NCBI RefSeq assembly: GCF_001458295.1
Contig: NZ_CYUD01000002.1
Location: 124,001 to 188,000, forward strand
Reading direction: 5' to 3'
DNA: 64,000 bases
DNA from: Ruegeria denitrificans
GTDB lineage: Bacteria; Pseudomonadota; Alphaproteobacteria; Rhodobacterales; Rhodobacteraceae
The position numbers and the translations under genes are program-made. Positions within the stretch are counted from its first letter, which is position 1. Each line of letters opens with the position of its first letter. This document shows positions 19,515 through 27,552 of this stretch, one piece after another. The notes beneath the pieces are model-generated. The model worked only from the letters and a program-made list of their open reading frames with translations. It searched no databases and was not told the DNA's origin.

Positions 19515-20768
19515 ATGACCTACCACCCCAAATCGGATTTCATCGCCACGATGATCGAGCGCGGCTTTCTCGCCGACTGCACCGATTATCAGGGCCTTGA
19601 CGAAGCGCTGATCAGTGGGTGCAAACCGGCCTATATCGGCTTTGATGCGACGGCCAAGTCGTTGCATGTGGGCAGCCTGATCCAGATCATGATGCTGCGC
19701 TGGTTCCAGAAAACCGGTCACCAGCCAATCACCCTTATGGGGGGCGGCACCACCAAAGTGGGCGACCCGTCGTTCCGTGCGGATGAACGCCCCCTGCTGG
19801 GCCCCGAACAGATCGACGAAAACATTGCGGGCATCAAAAAGGTGTTCTCGGCCTATATCGACTATGACAGCGATGCCGAAAACAAGGCCTTGATGCTGAA
19901 CAATGCCGAATGGTTAGATGGCCTGAACTACCTCGATTTCCTGCGCGATATCGGGCGGCATTTCTCCGTCAACCGGATGCTGGCGTTTGAATCGGTGAAA
20001 TCGCGGCTGGATCGCGAGCAATCGCTGTCATTCCTCGAATTCAACTACATGATCCTGCAGGCCTATGACTTCCTTGAGCTGAACCGCCGCTATGGCTGTG
20101 TCCTGCAGATGGGCGGAAGTGACCAGTGGGGCAATATTGTCAACGGTATCGACCTGACGCGTCGCGTGCTGGATCACGAGATCTACGGCCTGACTTCGCC
20201 CTTGCTGACCACAAGCGACGGCAAGAAGATGGGCAAATCTCAGGACGGCGCCGTCTGGCTGAACGCCGAAATGCGCTCGCCCTACGAATTCTGGCAGTTC
20301 TGGCGCAACACCACTGACGCAGATGTGGGGCGCTTCCTGAAGCTCTACACCGAGATGCCGGTTGATGAGTGCGACCGTCTGGGAGCGCTTCAGGGGTCCG
20401 AGATCAATGAGGCCAAAATCCGTTTGGCAAACGAAATCACTGCCCTGCTGCACGGGGCTGAAGCCGCAGCCAAGGCCGAAGCCACGGCGCGTGAAGTGTT
20501 CGAAAAGGGCGGCGTGGGCGGAGACCTTCCGACCCTGACCCTCAGCGCGGATGAGCTGGGCGACGGCATGTCCATCGTGCAGGTCATTGTGAAATCGGGC
20601 CTGGCCAAATCGGGCAAAGAGGCCAAGCGCCTAATCGCTGAGAACGGTGCGAAGCTGGACGACGCGCCACTGACCGATGCAGGGCTGATGATTGACGCAG
20701 GCGCGCTGTCGTCGCCAATCAAGCTAAGTGCTGGCAAAAAGCGTCACGCGCTTGTGCAACTCGGCTGA
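19515..20768 (+). CDS. tyrS: Tyrosyl-tRNA synthetase
   Basis: 417 residues from the ATG at 19515 (AAAGGG upstream). Class I synthetase: HIGH-like motif in [25 protein letters not shown], tyrosine pocket [19 protein letters not shown]-like KKMGKS, and a C-terminal S4 RNA-binding domain ([16 protein letters not shown]). HVGS in place of HIGH is usual for this TyrS group. The transcript ends at the hairpin at 20794-20817. Confidence 0.97.
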   Translation: MTYHPKSDFIATMIERGFLADCTDYQGLDEALISGCKPAYIGFDATAKSLHVGSLIQIMMLRWFQKTGHQPITLMGGGTTKVGDPSFRADERPLLGPEQIDENIAGIKKVFSAYIDYDSDAENKALMLNNAEWLDGLNYLDFLRDIGRHFSVNRMLAFESVKSRLDREQSLSFLEFNYMILQAYDFLELNRRYGCVLQMGGSDQWGNIVNGIDLTRRVLDHEIYGLTSPLLTTSDGKKMGKSQDGAVWLNAEMRSPYEFWQFWRNTTDADVGRFLKLYTEMPVDECDRLGALQGSEINEAKIRLANEITALLHGAEAAAKAEATAREVFEKGGVGGDLPTLTLSADELGDGMSIVQVIVKSGLAKSGKEAKRLIAENGAKLDDAPLTDAGLMIDAGALSSPIKLSAGKKRHALVQLG

Positions 20769-20785
20769 TCATAGCCTTAGCCGAC

Positions 20786-20824
20786 AAAAAATAACGGCCA
20801 CCTGATTGGGTGGCCGTTTTTATT
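20786..20824. terminator. Bidirectional terminator between tyrS and the glycine-rich protein gene
   Basis: Nine-base stem ACGGCCACC (20794-20802) with GGTGGCCGT (20809-20817) and six-base loop, followed on the plus strand by TTTTTATTTT and preceded by AAAAAATA, which is a U-run for the minus strand. It serves both converging genes. Confidence 0.88.
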
Positions 20825-20843
20825 TTCGATTGTGAAGGTGCAG

Positions 20844-21812
20844 TTACCGCTTGCCGCCTTTGCCGCCGCCGTGGCCTCCGTTGCCGTCGCCGCCTTTGCC
20901 ACCGCCATGGCCGCCTTTGCCACCACCTTTACCGTCACCACCTTTGCCACCGCCGTGGCCACCTTTACCGTCGCCACATTTGCCACCGCCATGGCCGCCT
21001 TTGCCGCCACCTTTACCGTCGCCGCCTTTACCGCCGCCGTGGCCACCTTTGCCGCCACCTTTACCGTCACCGCCTTTGCCGCCACCTTTACCGTCACCGC
21101 CTTTGCCGCCGCCGTGGCCGCCTTTGCCACCACCTTTACCGTCGCCGCCTTTACCGCCGCCGTTGTTGCCGCCATTGCCACCGCCACCGTTACCGGGATC
21201 GCTGCCACCGTCACCGGGGTCACTGCCACCGTCACCAGGGTCACTGCCGCCGTTACCGGGATCACTACCGCCGTTGCCAGGATCGCTACCGCCGTTGCCA
21301 GGATCGCTACCGCCGTTGCCAGGATCGCTACCGCCTTTACCGGGATCACTGCCGCCGTTACCGGGATCGCTACCGCCGTTACCGGGATCACCGCCGCTGT
21401 CACCGGGATCACTACCGCCGTTACCGGGATCACTACCGCCGCCAGACCCGGTGCTTCTGTTGTCCGAACCGAGTTCAGCGAATTGATCATTGCTACGCGC
21501 CTCACCCGGTGTTCCGATCGCACCAATCGACCCAGTCGGCTGATCGGTCAGCAATGCAGCCAATCCCGGGCATTGTGCCGTTGTATTGCGCAAAGTGGTC
21601 GTGAAATCCGACCGCTTTTGAAGACGCTCCAAAAAGCTGGGCGTCACTTTCTGACAATCACACAGCGCCCGATAATCCCCGCGATTCGCCGCATCGCGAG
21701 CGGTTTTCCAATTGCACACGTCTGGCGCGGCTACGGCACTGCTTGCCATCATCACCGTCAGAAAAGGTGCTGCCACCAGCACAGGAATTCCAACCTTCAA
21801 TCTCTTACTCAT
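20844..21812 (-). CDS. Secreted glycine-rich protein with two different tandem repeat arrays
   Basis: 322 residues from the ATG at 21812, chosen because AAGGAG lies nine bases before it and directly abuts an upstream ATG. Signal peptide ends near AVAA-PD. A 90-residue N-domain has four cysteines (VCNWKT, LCDCQK, QCPGL). Then about 12 copies of a 7-residue unit GGSDPGN (with D/K variants, about residues 123-208), followed by about 105 residues of GGKGGDGKGG / GGKGGHGG blocks ending in KR. The first array is acidic and the second strongly basic with many His. No family recognised; it may be a surface, matrix or metal-binding protein (inference). Confidence 0.75.
   Translation of the reverse strand: MSKRLKVGIPVLVAAPFLTVMMASSAVAAPDVCNWKTARDAANRGDYRALCDCQKVTPSFLERLQKRSDFTTTLRNTTAQCPGLAALLTDQPTGSIGAIGTPGEARSNDQFAELGSDNRSTGSGGGSDPGNGGSDPGDSGGDPGNGGSDPGNGGSDPGKGGSDPGNGGSDPGNGGSDPGNGGSDPGNGGSDPGDGGSDPGDGGSDPGNGGGGNGGNNGGGKGGDGKGGGKGGHGGGKGGDGKGGGKGGDGKGGGKGGHGGGKGGDGKGGGKGGHGGGKCGDGKGGHGGGKGGDGKGGGKGGHGGGKGGDGNGGHGGGKGGKR
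20850..21440. repeat. Tandem coding repeats: 21-bp GGSDPGN units and GGKGG[D/H]G units
   Basis: About 21185-21440 is an array of 21-bp units reading, on the minus strand, GGT/GGC AGT/AGC GAT CCC GGT AAC GGC with synonymous changes. About 20850-21180 is a less regular array of 9-15-bp GGY/AAR/GAY/CAY codon blocks. Unit lengths are multiples of three, so unequal exchange changes protein length without breaking the frame. Array boundaries are approximate. Confidence 0.8.
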
Positions 21813-21984
21813 AACGCTCATCTCCTTCTTCGACGCCCCCTCGACGCGTCATTTCCCTGAGTTTCGATGTGAGACTTGCGCATTAAGCTTGGTTAAAGAT
21901 CATCTGAGAAAGCCTTGAGAAGCGATACAGATCTTTGAAAAATCACACCTGGATTGTGGACACGGCCTTAATACTTAGATTAAC

Positions 21985-21998
21985 TGAACAAACGTTCA
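21985..21998. promoter_or_regulatory. Palindrome upstream of the SDR gene, possible TetR-type operator
   Basis: TGAACAAACGTTCA is a 5-4-5 dyad centred about 30 bp before the SDR start codon. GAAC-N4-GTTC dyads are common operators of TetR-family acyl-CoA or drug regulators. No regulator gene is adjacent, so the protein is unknown. Confidence 0.45.
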
Positions 21999-22021
21999 TA
22001 TCCCAAGAGGAGACAACCGCC

Positions 22022-22777
22022 ATGCAACTGTCCACCACATCCGCCATCATCACAGGCGGTGCCTCAGGGCTGGGCGAGGCAACAGCACGCTACTTTGCCG
22101 AACAAGGCGCGCAAGTCACCATTCTGGATCGCGATACTGCCCGTGGCGCTCAGGTTGCGGCCGAAACCGGCGGGCATTTCGCGGAAACGGATGTGACGAA
22201 TGAGGCATCGGTCGCGGCGGCCATTGGACTAGCGATGGACAAGATGGGCAAAATCACTACCACCGTGAACTGCGCCGGGATCGCCTATGGCATCAAGACA
22301 GTGGGCAAGGACGGCCCCCACCCTCTGGACGCATTTCAACGCACCATCGACATCAATCTGGTGGGCACCTTCAACGTCTCGCGCCTAGCTGCGGCTGAGA
22401 TGGCAAAGAATGCCCCCGAACCCGACGGTTCGCGCGGCGTGATCATCAACACCGCTTCGATCGCGGCCTTTGATGGGCAAAAGGGACAAGCGGCCTACGC
22501 GGCCTCAAAAGGCGGCGTAGTCGGGATGACCCTGCCGATGGCTCGCGATCTGGCCTCAACCGGGATACGGGTTATGGCCATCGCCCCTGGCATATTCATG
22601 ACCCCGATGCTGGCCGGTCTGCCCGAAGAAGTGCAGCAGCAACTGGCCGCTGACGTCCCTAACCCGGCCCGTCTGGGTGATCCACGAGAATACGGACGAC
22701 TGGCCGGCTTCATCGTCGAGATGGGATATCTGAACGGAGAAGTCGTCCGCATCGACGGTGCCCTGCGTATGCGATAG
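22022..22777 (+). CDS. SDR family 3-hydroxyacyl-CoA dehydrogenase (HSD10-like)
   Basis: 251 residues from the ATG at 22022, preceded by AGAGGAG. Rossmann motif TGGASGLGEATARYF, NAG-type NCAGIAYG, catalytic Ser in NTASIAAFDGQ and YAASKGG (Tyr/Lys). The insertion IKTVGKDGPHPLDAFQRTIDINLVGTFNV and the end GEVVRIDGALRMR match type II 3-hydroxyacyl-CoA dehydrogenases acting in NAD-dependent oxidation of branched or fatty acyl-CoA. Substrate by inference. Followed after nine bases by the acetyltransferase gene. Confidence 0.88.
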   Translation: MQLSTTSAIITGGASGLGEATARYFAEQGAQVTILDRDTARGAQVAAETGGHFAETDVTNEASVAAAIGLAMDKMGKITTTVNCAGIAYGIKTVGKDGPHPLDAFQRTIDINLVGTFNVSRLAAAEMAKNAPEPDGSRGVIINTASIAAFDGQKGQAAYAASKGGVVGMTLPMARDLASTGIRVMAIAPGIFMTPMLAGLPEEVQQQLAADVPNPARLGDPREYGRLAGFIVEMGYLNGEVVRIDGALRMR

Positions 22778-22786
22778 GTCTGTTTC

Positions 22787-23338
22787 ATGACCGAATGCGA
22801 AAAGATGCAGGCCGGACAATGGTATTGCTGTCTGGATCCAGAATTGGATGCGCTGCGCGCGCGGGCTAGGCGCGCGGTTCACGCGCATAACACCTGTCCA
22901 CCTGATACCCGCGGTGCACTGGCCCCCGAGTTGCAGGCACTGTTTGCCAGCACCGGGTCGGATTGCTTTCTCGAGGCCCCTTTTCACTGCGCCTATGGGG
23001 TGAACATCCGCCTTGGACAGCGCGTTTATTTCAACGCGGGCTGCGTGGTTCTGGACACCGCACCGGTGAGGGTCGGAGACGGCACGATGTTCGGCCCGCA
23101 CGTTCAGATTTATTGCGCCCAACACGCCAAAGACCCGGTCGAGCGTGCGCAGGGTCTGGAAATTGGCCTGCCAGTGACGATTGGGCAGAATGTCTGGGTG
23201 GGCGGTGGAGCCATCCTGATGCCCGGCATCACAATTGGCGACAATGCCACCATCGGCGCGGGCAGCGTCGTGACCAAAGACGTAGTGGCCGAAGAAACCG
23301 TAGTTGGAAACCCTGCCCGAGCGCTGAAACAGTCCTAA
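22787..23338 (+). CDS. Maltose/galactoside-type sugar O-acetyltransferase
   Basis: 183 residues. The N-terminal Mac domain (CEKMQAGQWYCCLDPELDALRARAR) precedes a left-handed beta helix of hexapeptide repeats (VNIRLGQRVYFNAGCVVLD, VRVGDGTMFGPHVQIYCAQH, VTIGQNVWVGGGAILMPGITIGDNATIGAGSVVTKDV). The catalytic His is in the AQHAKDP region. Acetyl-CoA dependent; the acceptor may be a sugar or surface glycan. Its 3' end overlaps the ABC-F gene by 4 bp, tail to tail. Confidence 0.9.
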   Translation: MTECEKMQAGQWYCCLDPELDALRARARRAVHAHNTCPPDTRGALAPELQALFASTGSDCFLEAPFHCAYGVNIRLGQRVYFNAGCVVLDTAPVRVGDGTMFGPHVQIYCAQHAKDPVERAQGLEIGLPVTIGQNVWVGGGAILMPGITIGDNATIGAGSVVTKDVVAEETVVGNPARALKQS

Positions 23339-25143
23339 GCGCCTTCGGCCTTTTCTTCGAGCGTCAGCCACTCTTCCTCGGCTGCGGCCAGTTTTTCCTG
23401 TCGTTCGACCAAAGCTTCGGTCGCCTTCTGGAATTTGACCGGTTCGCGGGTGAACAGTTCGGGATCTGACATGAGGTCTTCTAGCTTGCCGATCTCAGCC
23501 TCAAGACGGGCGATTTCGGCGGGCAGTTTCTCAAGCCGGTGTTTTTCCGAAAACGACAAGCCCGATTTCGTTTGGCTTTCTTGCTTTACTTTCGGCTTGG
23601 AGAGTTTTGATTTTTCAACTTTCTTTTCAGCAACTTCCCCTCGCTGCGCAATATAATCCGACCACCCGCCTGCATAGACGGTTGCGCGGCCATTGCCCTC
23701 CATCGCGATGGTTGTGGTGGCGACGCGGTCCAGGAAATCCCGGTCGTGACTGACCAGCAGAACGGTGCCGTCATAATCGTCCAGCAACTCTTGCAACAGG
23801 TCCAGTGTCTCGACATCCAGATCGTTGGTCGGTTCGTCCAACACCAAAAGGTTCGAGGGTTTGGCCATCAGTTTAGCCAGCAGCAACCGCGCTTTTTCAC
23901 CACCTGACAGGGACTTAACCGCCGCTCTGGCCTGAGCCTCTTCAAACAGGAACTCTTTGAGATAACCGACCACATGCTTGGGTTGGCCACCGACCATGAC
24001 CTGATCCGCCTTGCCAGACACCCGCATCTCGGGGTCGCCGGTCAGGCTGTCCCAAAGGCTCATTTCCGGGTCTAGTTGCGCGCGCGTCTGATCGAAAACT
24101 GCGACCTCAAGATTGGTACCCAGGGTCACCGAGCCCTCATCCGGTTGCTCTTGTCCCAACAACATCTTCAATAGGGTCGTCTTGCCTACGCCATTGGGTC
24201 CGACAAAAGCCACCCGGTCACCACGCTGCACCAAAAGGTCAAAGTTCCGCACGATCTGTTGGGCATCAAAAGACTTGGACAAACCTTTAGCTTCGATCAC
24301 TTTTCGCCCGGATTTCGGCCCTGCATCAAGCGTCATCGCAGCCGAGCCCTGACGTTTGATCTGCGCCGCCTTTTCGGCCCGCAACGCCTGCAGGGCCCGC
24401 ACCCGGCCCTGGTTGCGTTTACGCCGCGCGCTAATGCCCTCAACGGCCCATTTCGCCTCGGACTTGATCAGGCGGTTCAGCTTGTGCCGCTGCTGATCTT
24501 CCTCGTCCCAAACCTTGTCGCGCCAGGTTTCGAACGCCTCGAACCCCTGTTCTTGCCGCCGCACCATGCCACGATCGATCCACAGCGTTGCACGGGTCAA
24601 AGCCCGCAGAAACGCGCGGTCGTGCGAAATCAGAACATAAGCAGCCCGTGTCGCACCTAACTCGCGTTCCACCCAGGCGATGGCTTCGATATCCAGATGG
24701 TTGGTCGGCTCATCCAGCAGCATCAGATCGGGGGCTTCAGCCATCAACTTGGCCAGCGCCGCGCGCCGTCTTTCGCCGCCCGAGGCGGTTTCGACCGCGC
24801 GATCCGGGTCAAACTTCAGCCCCTCTCCGGCGCGTTCGACTTTGTACAGCTCACCCGGCTCCAACCCGCTGGAGGCATAATCGCCCAGCGTGGCGAACCC
24901 CTCCATCCCGGGGTCCTGTTCCATATACCCAACGGACTTCCCCGGCGGCACGACAATGTCACCCTGATCGGCTTCGACCAGACCGGCCATCACTTTCATC
25001 AAGGTGGATTTACCCGACCCGTTCCGCCCAACAAGAGCCACGCGATCACCCGGCTGAACCACCAGGTCCAGTTCGGAAAACACCGGATTGCCCCCGAAAG
25101 TCAGGGAAATGCCGGACATCTGCAACAAAGGAATTCTCGCCAT
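23335..25143 (-). CDS. ABC-F family ATP-binding protein (Uup-like)
   Basis: 602 residues with two ABC domains and no membrane segment. First domain: Walker A GRNGSGKST (residues 39-47), signature TASGGERRRAALAK, DEPTNHLD. Second domain: GPNGVGKTT, SLSGGEKARLLLAK, DEPTNDLD. A basic linker (WAVEGISARRKRNQGRVRAL) lies between them. The C-terminal 90 residues form a Glu/Lys-rich coiled coil, as in Uup. ABC-F proteins act on ribosomes or on branched DNA intermediates; the C-terminal coil favours the Uup group. Confidence 0.92.
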   Translation of the reverse strand: MARIPLLQMSGISLTFGGNPVFSELDLVVQPGDRVALVGRNGSGKSTLMKVMAGLVEADQGDIVVPPGKSVGYMEQDPGMEGFATLGDYASSGLEPGELYKVERAGEGLKFDPDRAVETASGGERRRAALAKLMAEAPDLMLLDEPTNHLDIEAIAWVERELGATRAAYVLISHDRAFLRALTRATLWIDRGMVRRQEQGFEAFETWRDKVWDEEDQQRHKLNRLIKSEAKWAVEGISARRKRNQGRVRALQALRAEKAAQIKRQGSAAMTLDAGPKSGRKVIEAKGLSKSFDAQQIVRNFDLLVQRGDRVAFVGPNGVGKTTLLKMLLGQEQPDEGSVTLGTNLEVAVFDQTRAQLDPEMSLWDSLTGDPEMRVSGKADQVMVGGQPKHVVGYLKEFLFEEAQARAAVKSLSGGEKARLLLAKLMAKPSNLLVLDEPTNDLDVETLDLLQELLDDYDGTVLLVSHDRDFLDRVATTTIAMEGNGRATVYAGGWSDYIAQRGEVAEKKVEKSKLSKPKVKQESQTKSGLSFSEKHRLEKLPAEIARLEAEIGKLEDLMSDPELFTREPVKFQKATEALVERQEKLAAAEEEWLTLEEKAEGA

Positions 25144-25184
25144 GCCTGCCAGCTAAACCGGCAGGGCCAAGGCGTCAACGGCGA

Positions 25185-25919
25185 TTACCCGACCACGGCC
25201 CGCAACAATCGTTTCCGCGCCTGGGGAATCGCGCCGATCTCAAGCCCGGTGAAGACGTGCAGCGTATTCATTTTTCGGTCGACCACCGCATGATCGCTGA
25301 CCCATCCGCCCATCATCAGATATGTGCGCAGCAAAGGCGGCATCCGCAGCATCGCCTTTTTCGCATCCGGCCTGCGCCGCAGACGCGTGGCAAATCGGAA
25401 TACATCCGGCGCCTTGACCCGAGGCAGCCAGCGTTTTGGTGCCAGATGCCGGTACTTCAGCATCGCAAACGCATCCAGATAATCCTCAGTCTCGGTCCCG
25501 GCGAAAGAGGAACAGCCAAACAGCATTTCGACGTTATTCTGATCTACATAGGCCGTCATAGCGCCCCATGCGACACGCAGAATATCCGGGTCGGTCCAAT
25601 CCGGATGGACGCAAAACCGCCCCATCTCGACCAACCGTCCATTGAACCCGGTGAGCGCGGAAAGATCATAATACTGCGCCGAATAGCTGCGGCCGATTTC
25701 AGTGCCATCCGCCATTATCAACATTCGGAAGCAGCAAACCAACTGCTCGTCTGCTCGCGCATCCTCGACAAGAATATGGGCGCAGAGCGGATCGAATTCA
25801 TCCTGGTCGGGCTTGTCCGTTCCAAAGGCCAGCATCCGAAGCTGCTGTGCCGCTGCCACGTCCTGCGGCGACTGAGCCAGCCGGACGCGGTACCGCCCCT
25901 TCCCAAGCAATAGTGCCAT
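25185..25919 (-). CDS. olsB: L-ornithine N-alpha-acyltransferase OlsB
   Basis: Transfers a 3-hydroxyacyl group from ACP to ornithine, the first step of ornithine-lipid synthesis at the membrane. 244 residues from the ATG at 25919, selected because GGAGG lies eight bases upstream; an ATG 14 codons earlier lacks as good a site. Typical blocks: RYRVRLAQSPQDVAAAQQLRMLAFG, DEFDPLCAHILVED, SAQYYDLSALTGFNGRLVEMGRFCVHP and FGCSSFAGTE. The partner acyltransferase olsA is not in this window. Confidence 0.9.
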   Translation of the reverse strand: MALLLGKGRYRVRLAQSPQDVAAAQQLRMLAFGTDKPDQDEFDPLCAHILVEDARADEQLVCCFRMLIMADGTEIGRSYSAQYYDLSALTGFNGRLVEMGRFCVHPDWTDPDILRVAWGAMTAYVDQNNVEMLFGCSSFAGTETEDYLDAFAMLKYRHLAPKRWLPRVKAPDVFRFATRLRRRPDAKKAMLRMPPLLRTYLMMGGWVSDHAVVDRKMNTLHVFTGLEIGAIPQARKRLLRAVVG

Positions 25920-26013
25920 GGTCGCATCCTCCGCGGTTGCTGACCCGTTTCCTCTTGCCATGCCCCCACCACGCAATGTGTGACTGCCGGACGACCACTG
26001 CAAGGCTGATTCT

Positions 26014-26493
26014 TTATTGCTGGCTTGCACCCGGAATATTGGCCGGGTTGAAGTTGCCGATGTTACCCAACAGCTGGCGGATAAAGCCCTGACCCTGAAT
26101 CGTGGATTCGGTAATCCGGCGATCCAGCGTGACGACGATGCCGTCCTCAAGCCCGAAACGTTCGATGTTGCGCACCACGCCCCGGTCATCAAAGCTGATC
26201 GCCACCAGCTCGCGCGAGACGACTTCGGGTTTTTTCGGACCGTAATGGCGAACACGCGACCGGACATAGTAAAAGCCGGAATCGCGGATTACGCCGGACG
26301 AAGTTGGGGCCCCGACCGCCTCGATCACGCTGTCGCGGGTGTCGACACCCACTTTGACCTCGGCCAATTCTTCAGCTGGCGGGATGTATCCGTGATTCTT
26401 GAAGACTGGCGTACATGCACCGGCCGCTGCCAAACAGGCCGCAAAGACAAGCGTTTTCGACGCTGGTTTCAACCTGTTCACAACCTTCAACAT
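26014..26493 (-). CDS. bamE: SmpA/OmlA (BamE) family outer-membrane lipoprotein
   Basis: 159 residues. Lipoprotein signal ending in lipobox AAGAC; mature part starts CTPVFKNHGYIPP. The BamE fold features are present: ELAEVKVGVDTRDSVIEAVGAPTSSG followed by YYVRSRVRHYG and VAISFDDRGVVRNIERF. BamE is a small subunit of the BAM complex that inserts outer-membrane beta barrels. Divergent from the DUF177 gene with 85 bp between them. Confidence 0.88.
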   Translation of the reverse strand: MLKVVNRLKPASKTLVFAACLAAAGACTPVFKNHGYIPPAEELAEVKVGVDTRDSVIEAVGAPTSSGVIRDSGFYYVRSRVRHYGPKKPEVVSRELVAISFDDRGVVRNIERFGLEDGIVVTLDRRITESTIQGQGFIRQLLGNIGNFNPANIPGASQQ

Positions 26494-26578
26494 TCACACC
26501 CTCTTGCCTTGGCCCGTTACGGACCCTATCCGCTTACATCAAACCGCAGCCCCGGTTCAACACAGGAAAGGGTCACGA

Positions 26579-27115
26579 ATGAGCAACCAGACTACTTTAC
26601 GGGTGGCCGACCTGCCGCAAAACGCACCGACGTCCTTTAACTTGCGCCCGGACACCAAGGCGTTGGAGGCGATCAGAGACGAATTAGGCCTGCTGGGCCT
26701 GCGCAAGCTCAGCTTTGCAGGTGACGTTAGGGCACAGGGCAAGCGCGACTGGGCGCTGAACGGAAAATTGGGTGCTACGGTAATTCAGCCCTGCGTGGTG
26801 TCGTTGGAACCTGTGACCACCCGCATCGATATTCCTGTTTCACGGATATTTGTGGCCGACTGGACTGATCCCGAAGAAGCCGAGTTTGAAATCCCCGAAG
26901 GCGATGAAACAGAACAGCTGGGCGCCGAGATCGACCCGGCACTTGTTATGATCGAGGCCCTGTCGCTGGCCCTGCCCCAATACCCGCGCAAAGATGGTGC
27001 GGAATTGGGACAAGCCGACTATACCGAGCCGGGCAAACAGGCCATGACGGATGAAGACGTCAAACCCTTTGCCGGTCTGGCCGGTTTGCGGGATGCATTG
27101 AAAAAAGACGAGTGA
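26579..27115 (+). CDS. DUF177 (YceD-like) protein
   Basis: 178 residues from the ATG at 26579 (AGGAAAGGG upstream). DUF177 features: GLRKLSFAGDVRAQGKRDWALNGKLGATVIQPCVVSLEPVTTRID, then an acidic stretch EEAEFEIPEGDETEQLGAEIDPALVMIEAL and LPQYPRKDG. The family sits next to rpmF in most bacteria and has been tied to 23S rRNA or L32 accumulation. rpmF lies 207 bp downstream with its own likely promoter. Confidence 0.9.
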   Translation: MSNQTTLRVADLPQNAPTSFNLRPDTKALEAIRDELGLLGLRKLSFAGDVRAQGKRDWALNGKLGATVIQPCVVSLEPVTTRIDIPVSRIFVADWTDPEEAEFEIPEGDETEQLGAEIDPALVMIEALSLALPQYPRKDGAELGQADYTEPGKQAMTDEDVKPFAGLAGLRDALKKDE

Positions 27116-27159
27116 CATAGGTCTGTTTTCCTGTCATAGCACGCCCTCAGAAAAATCGC

Positions 27160-27187
27160 TTGAACATGTCGAGAATCGCAGTATTTT
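27160..27187 (+). promoter_or_regulatory. Candidate sigma-70 promoter for rpmF-plsX-fabH
   Basis: TTGAAC (27160-27165) and TATTTT (27182-27187) are separated by 16 bp in the 207-bp gap before rpmF. The match is moderate and no transcription start is known. Confidence 0.35.
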
Positions 27188-27322
27188 CGCGCGCTCATCG
27201 GAATTTGGGTTGGACAACGTGGGGCTTGTACCCTAAACGCGCGTCAAACCACGAGAAAAACGAAGAATGAAACCCGGCCCACAGCGAATCTGTTGGCCCT
27301 TAGTTAGACAAAGGTTGAGACC

Positions 27323-27529
27323 ATGGCCGTCCAACAGAACAAAGTTTCCAAGTCGCGTCGCAACAATCGCCGCGCACACGACGCTCTGGTTGCTGCAAAC
27401 CCGAACGAATGCGCCAATTGCGGCGAACTGAAGCGCCCGCACCACGTCTGCGCGTCCTGCGGCCACTACGATGACCGCGAAGTCGTCGCACAGGCCGACG
27501 AAATCGACCTGGACGAAGACGCGGCCTAA
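27323..27529 (+). CDS. rpmF: 50S ribosomal protein L32
   Basis: 68 residues: [20 protein letters not shown] start, then a zinc ribbon made of [19 protein letters not shown] (two CxxC pairs), so this is the zinc-binding form. Acidic C-terminus. Head of the conserved rpmF-plsX-fabH order; 23 bases before plsX. Confidence 0.97.
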   Translation: MAVQQNKVSKSRRNNRRAHDALVAANPNECANCGELKRPHHVCASCGHYDDREVVAQADEIDLDEDAA

Positions 27530-27552
27530 GCCTTTAAAAGCGCAGGCAAGGC

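Noticed and set aside
21185..21440. Regular 21-bp repeats resembling a CRISPR array
   Set aside because: Units are adjacent without spacers, are in coding frame and encode GGSDPGN; no cas genes are near.
20777..21860. Long open frames on both strands and in other frames across the glycine-rich gene
   Set aside because: Repeats of GGN, AAR, GAY and CAY codons contain few stop triplets in any frame, so long shadows arise automatically. Only the minus-strand frame ending at 20844 has a signal peptide, ribosome site and sensible composition.
21884..21897. CtrA-like TTAA-N6-TTAA
   Set aside because: Spacing is 6, not the N7 of CtrA sites; a second candidate nearby has N8. Treated as chance in AT-rich DNA.
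22556..23371. 271-codon minus-strand frame over the SDR and acetyltransferase genes
   Set aside because: Antisense to two well-supported enzymes; composition and lack of motifs mark it as a shadow.
24588..25913. 441-codon plus-strand frame over the ABC-F and olsB genes
   Set aside because: It is antisense to two clear protein families, has an Arg/Pro-rich composition typical of a GC-rich shadow and matches no family.
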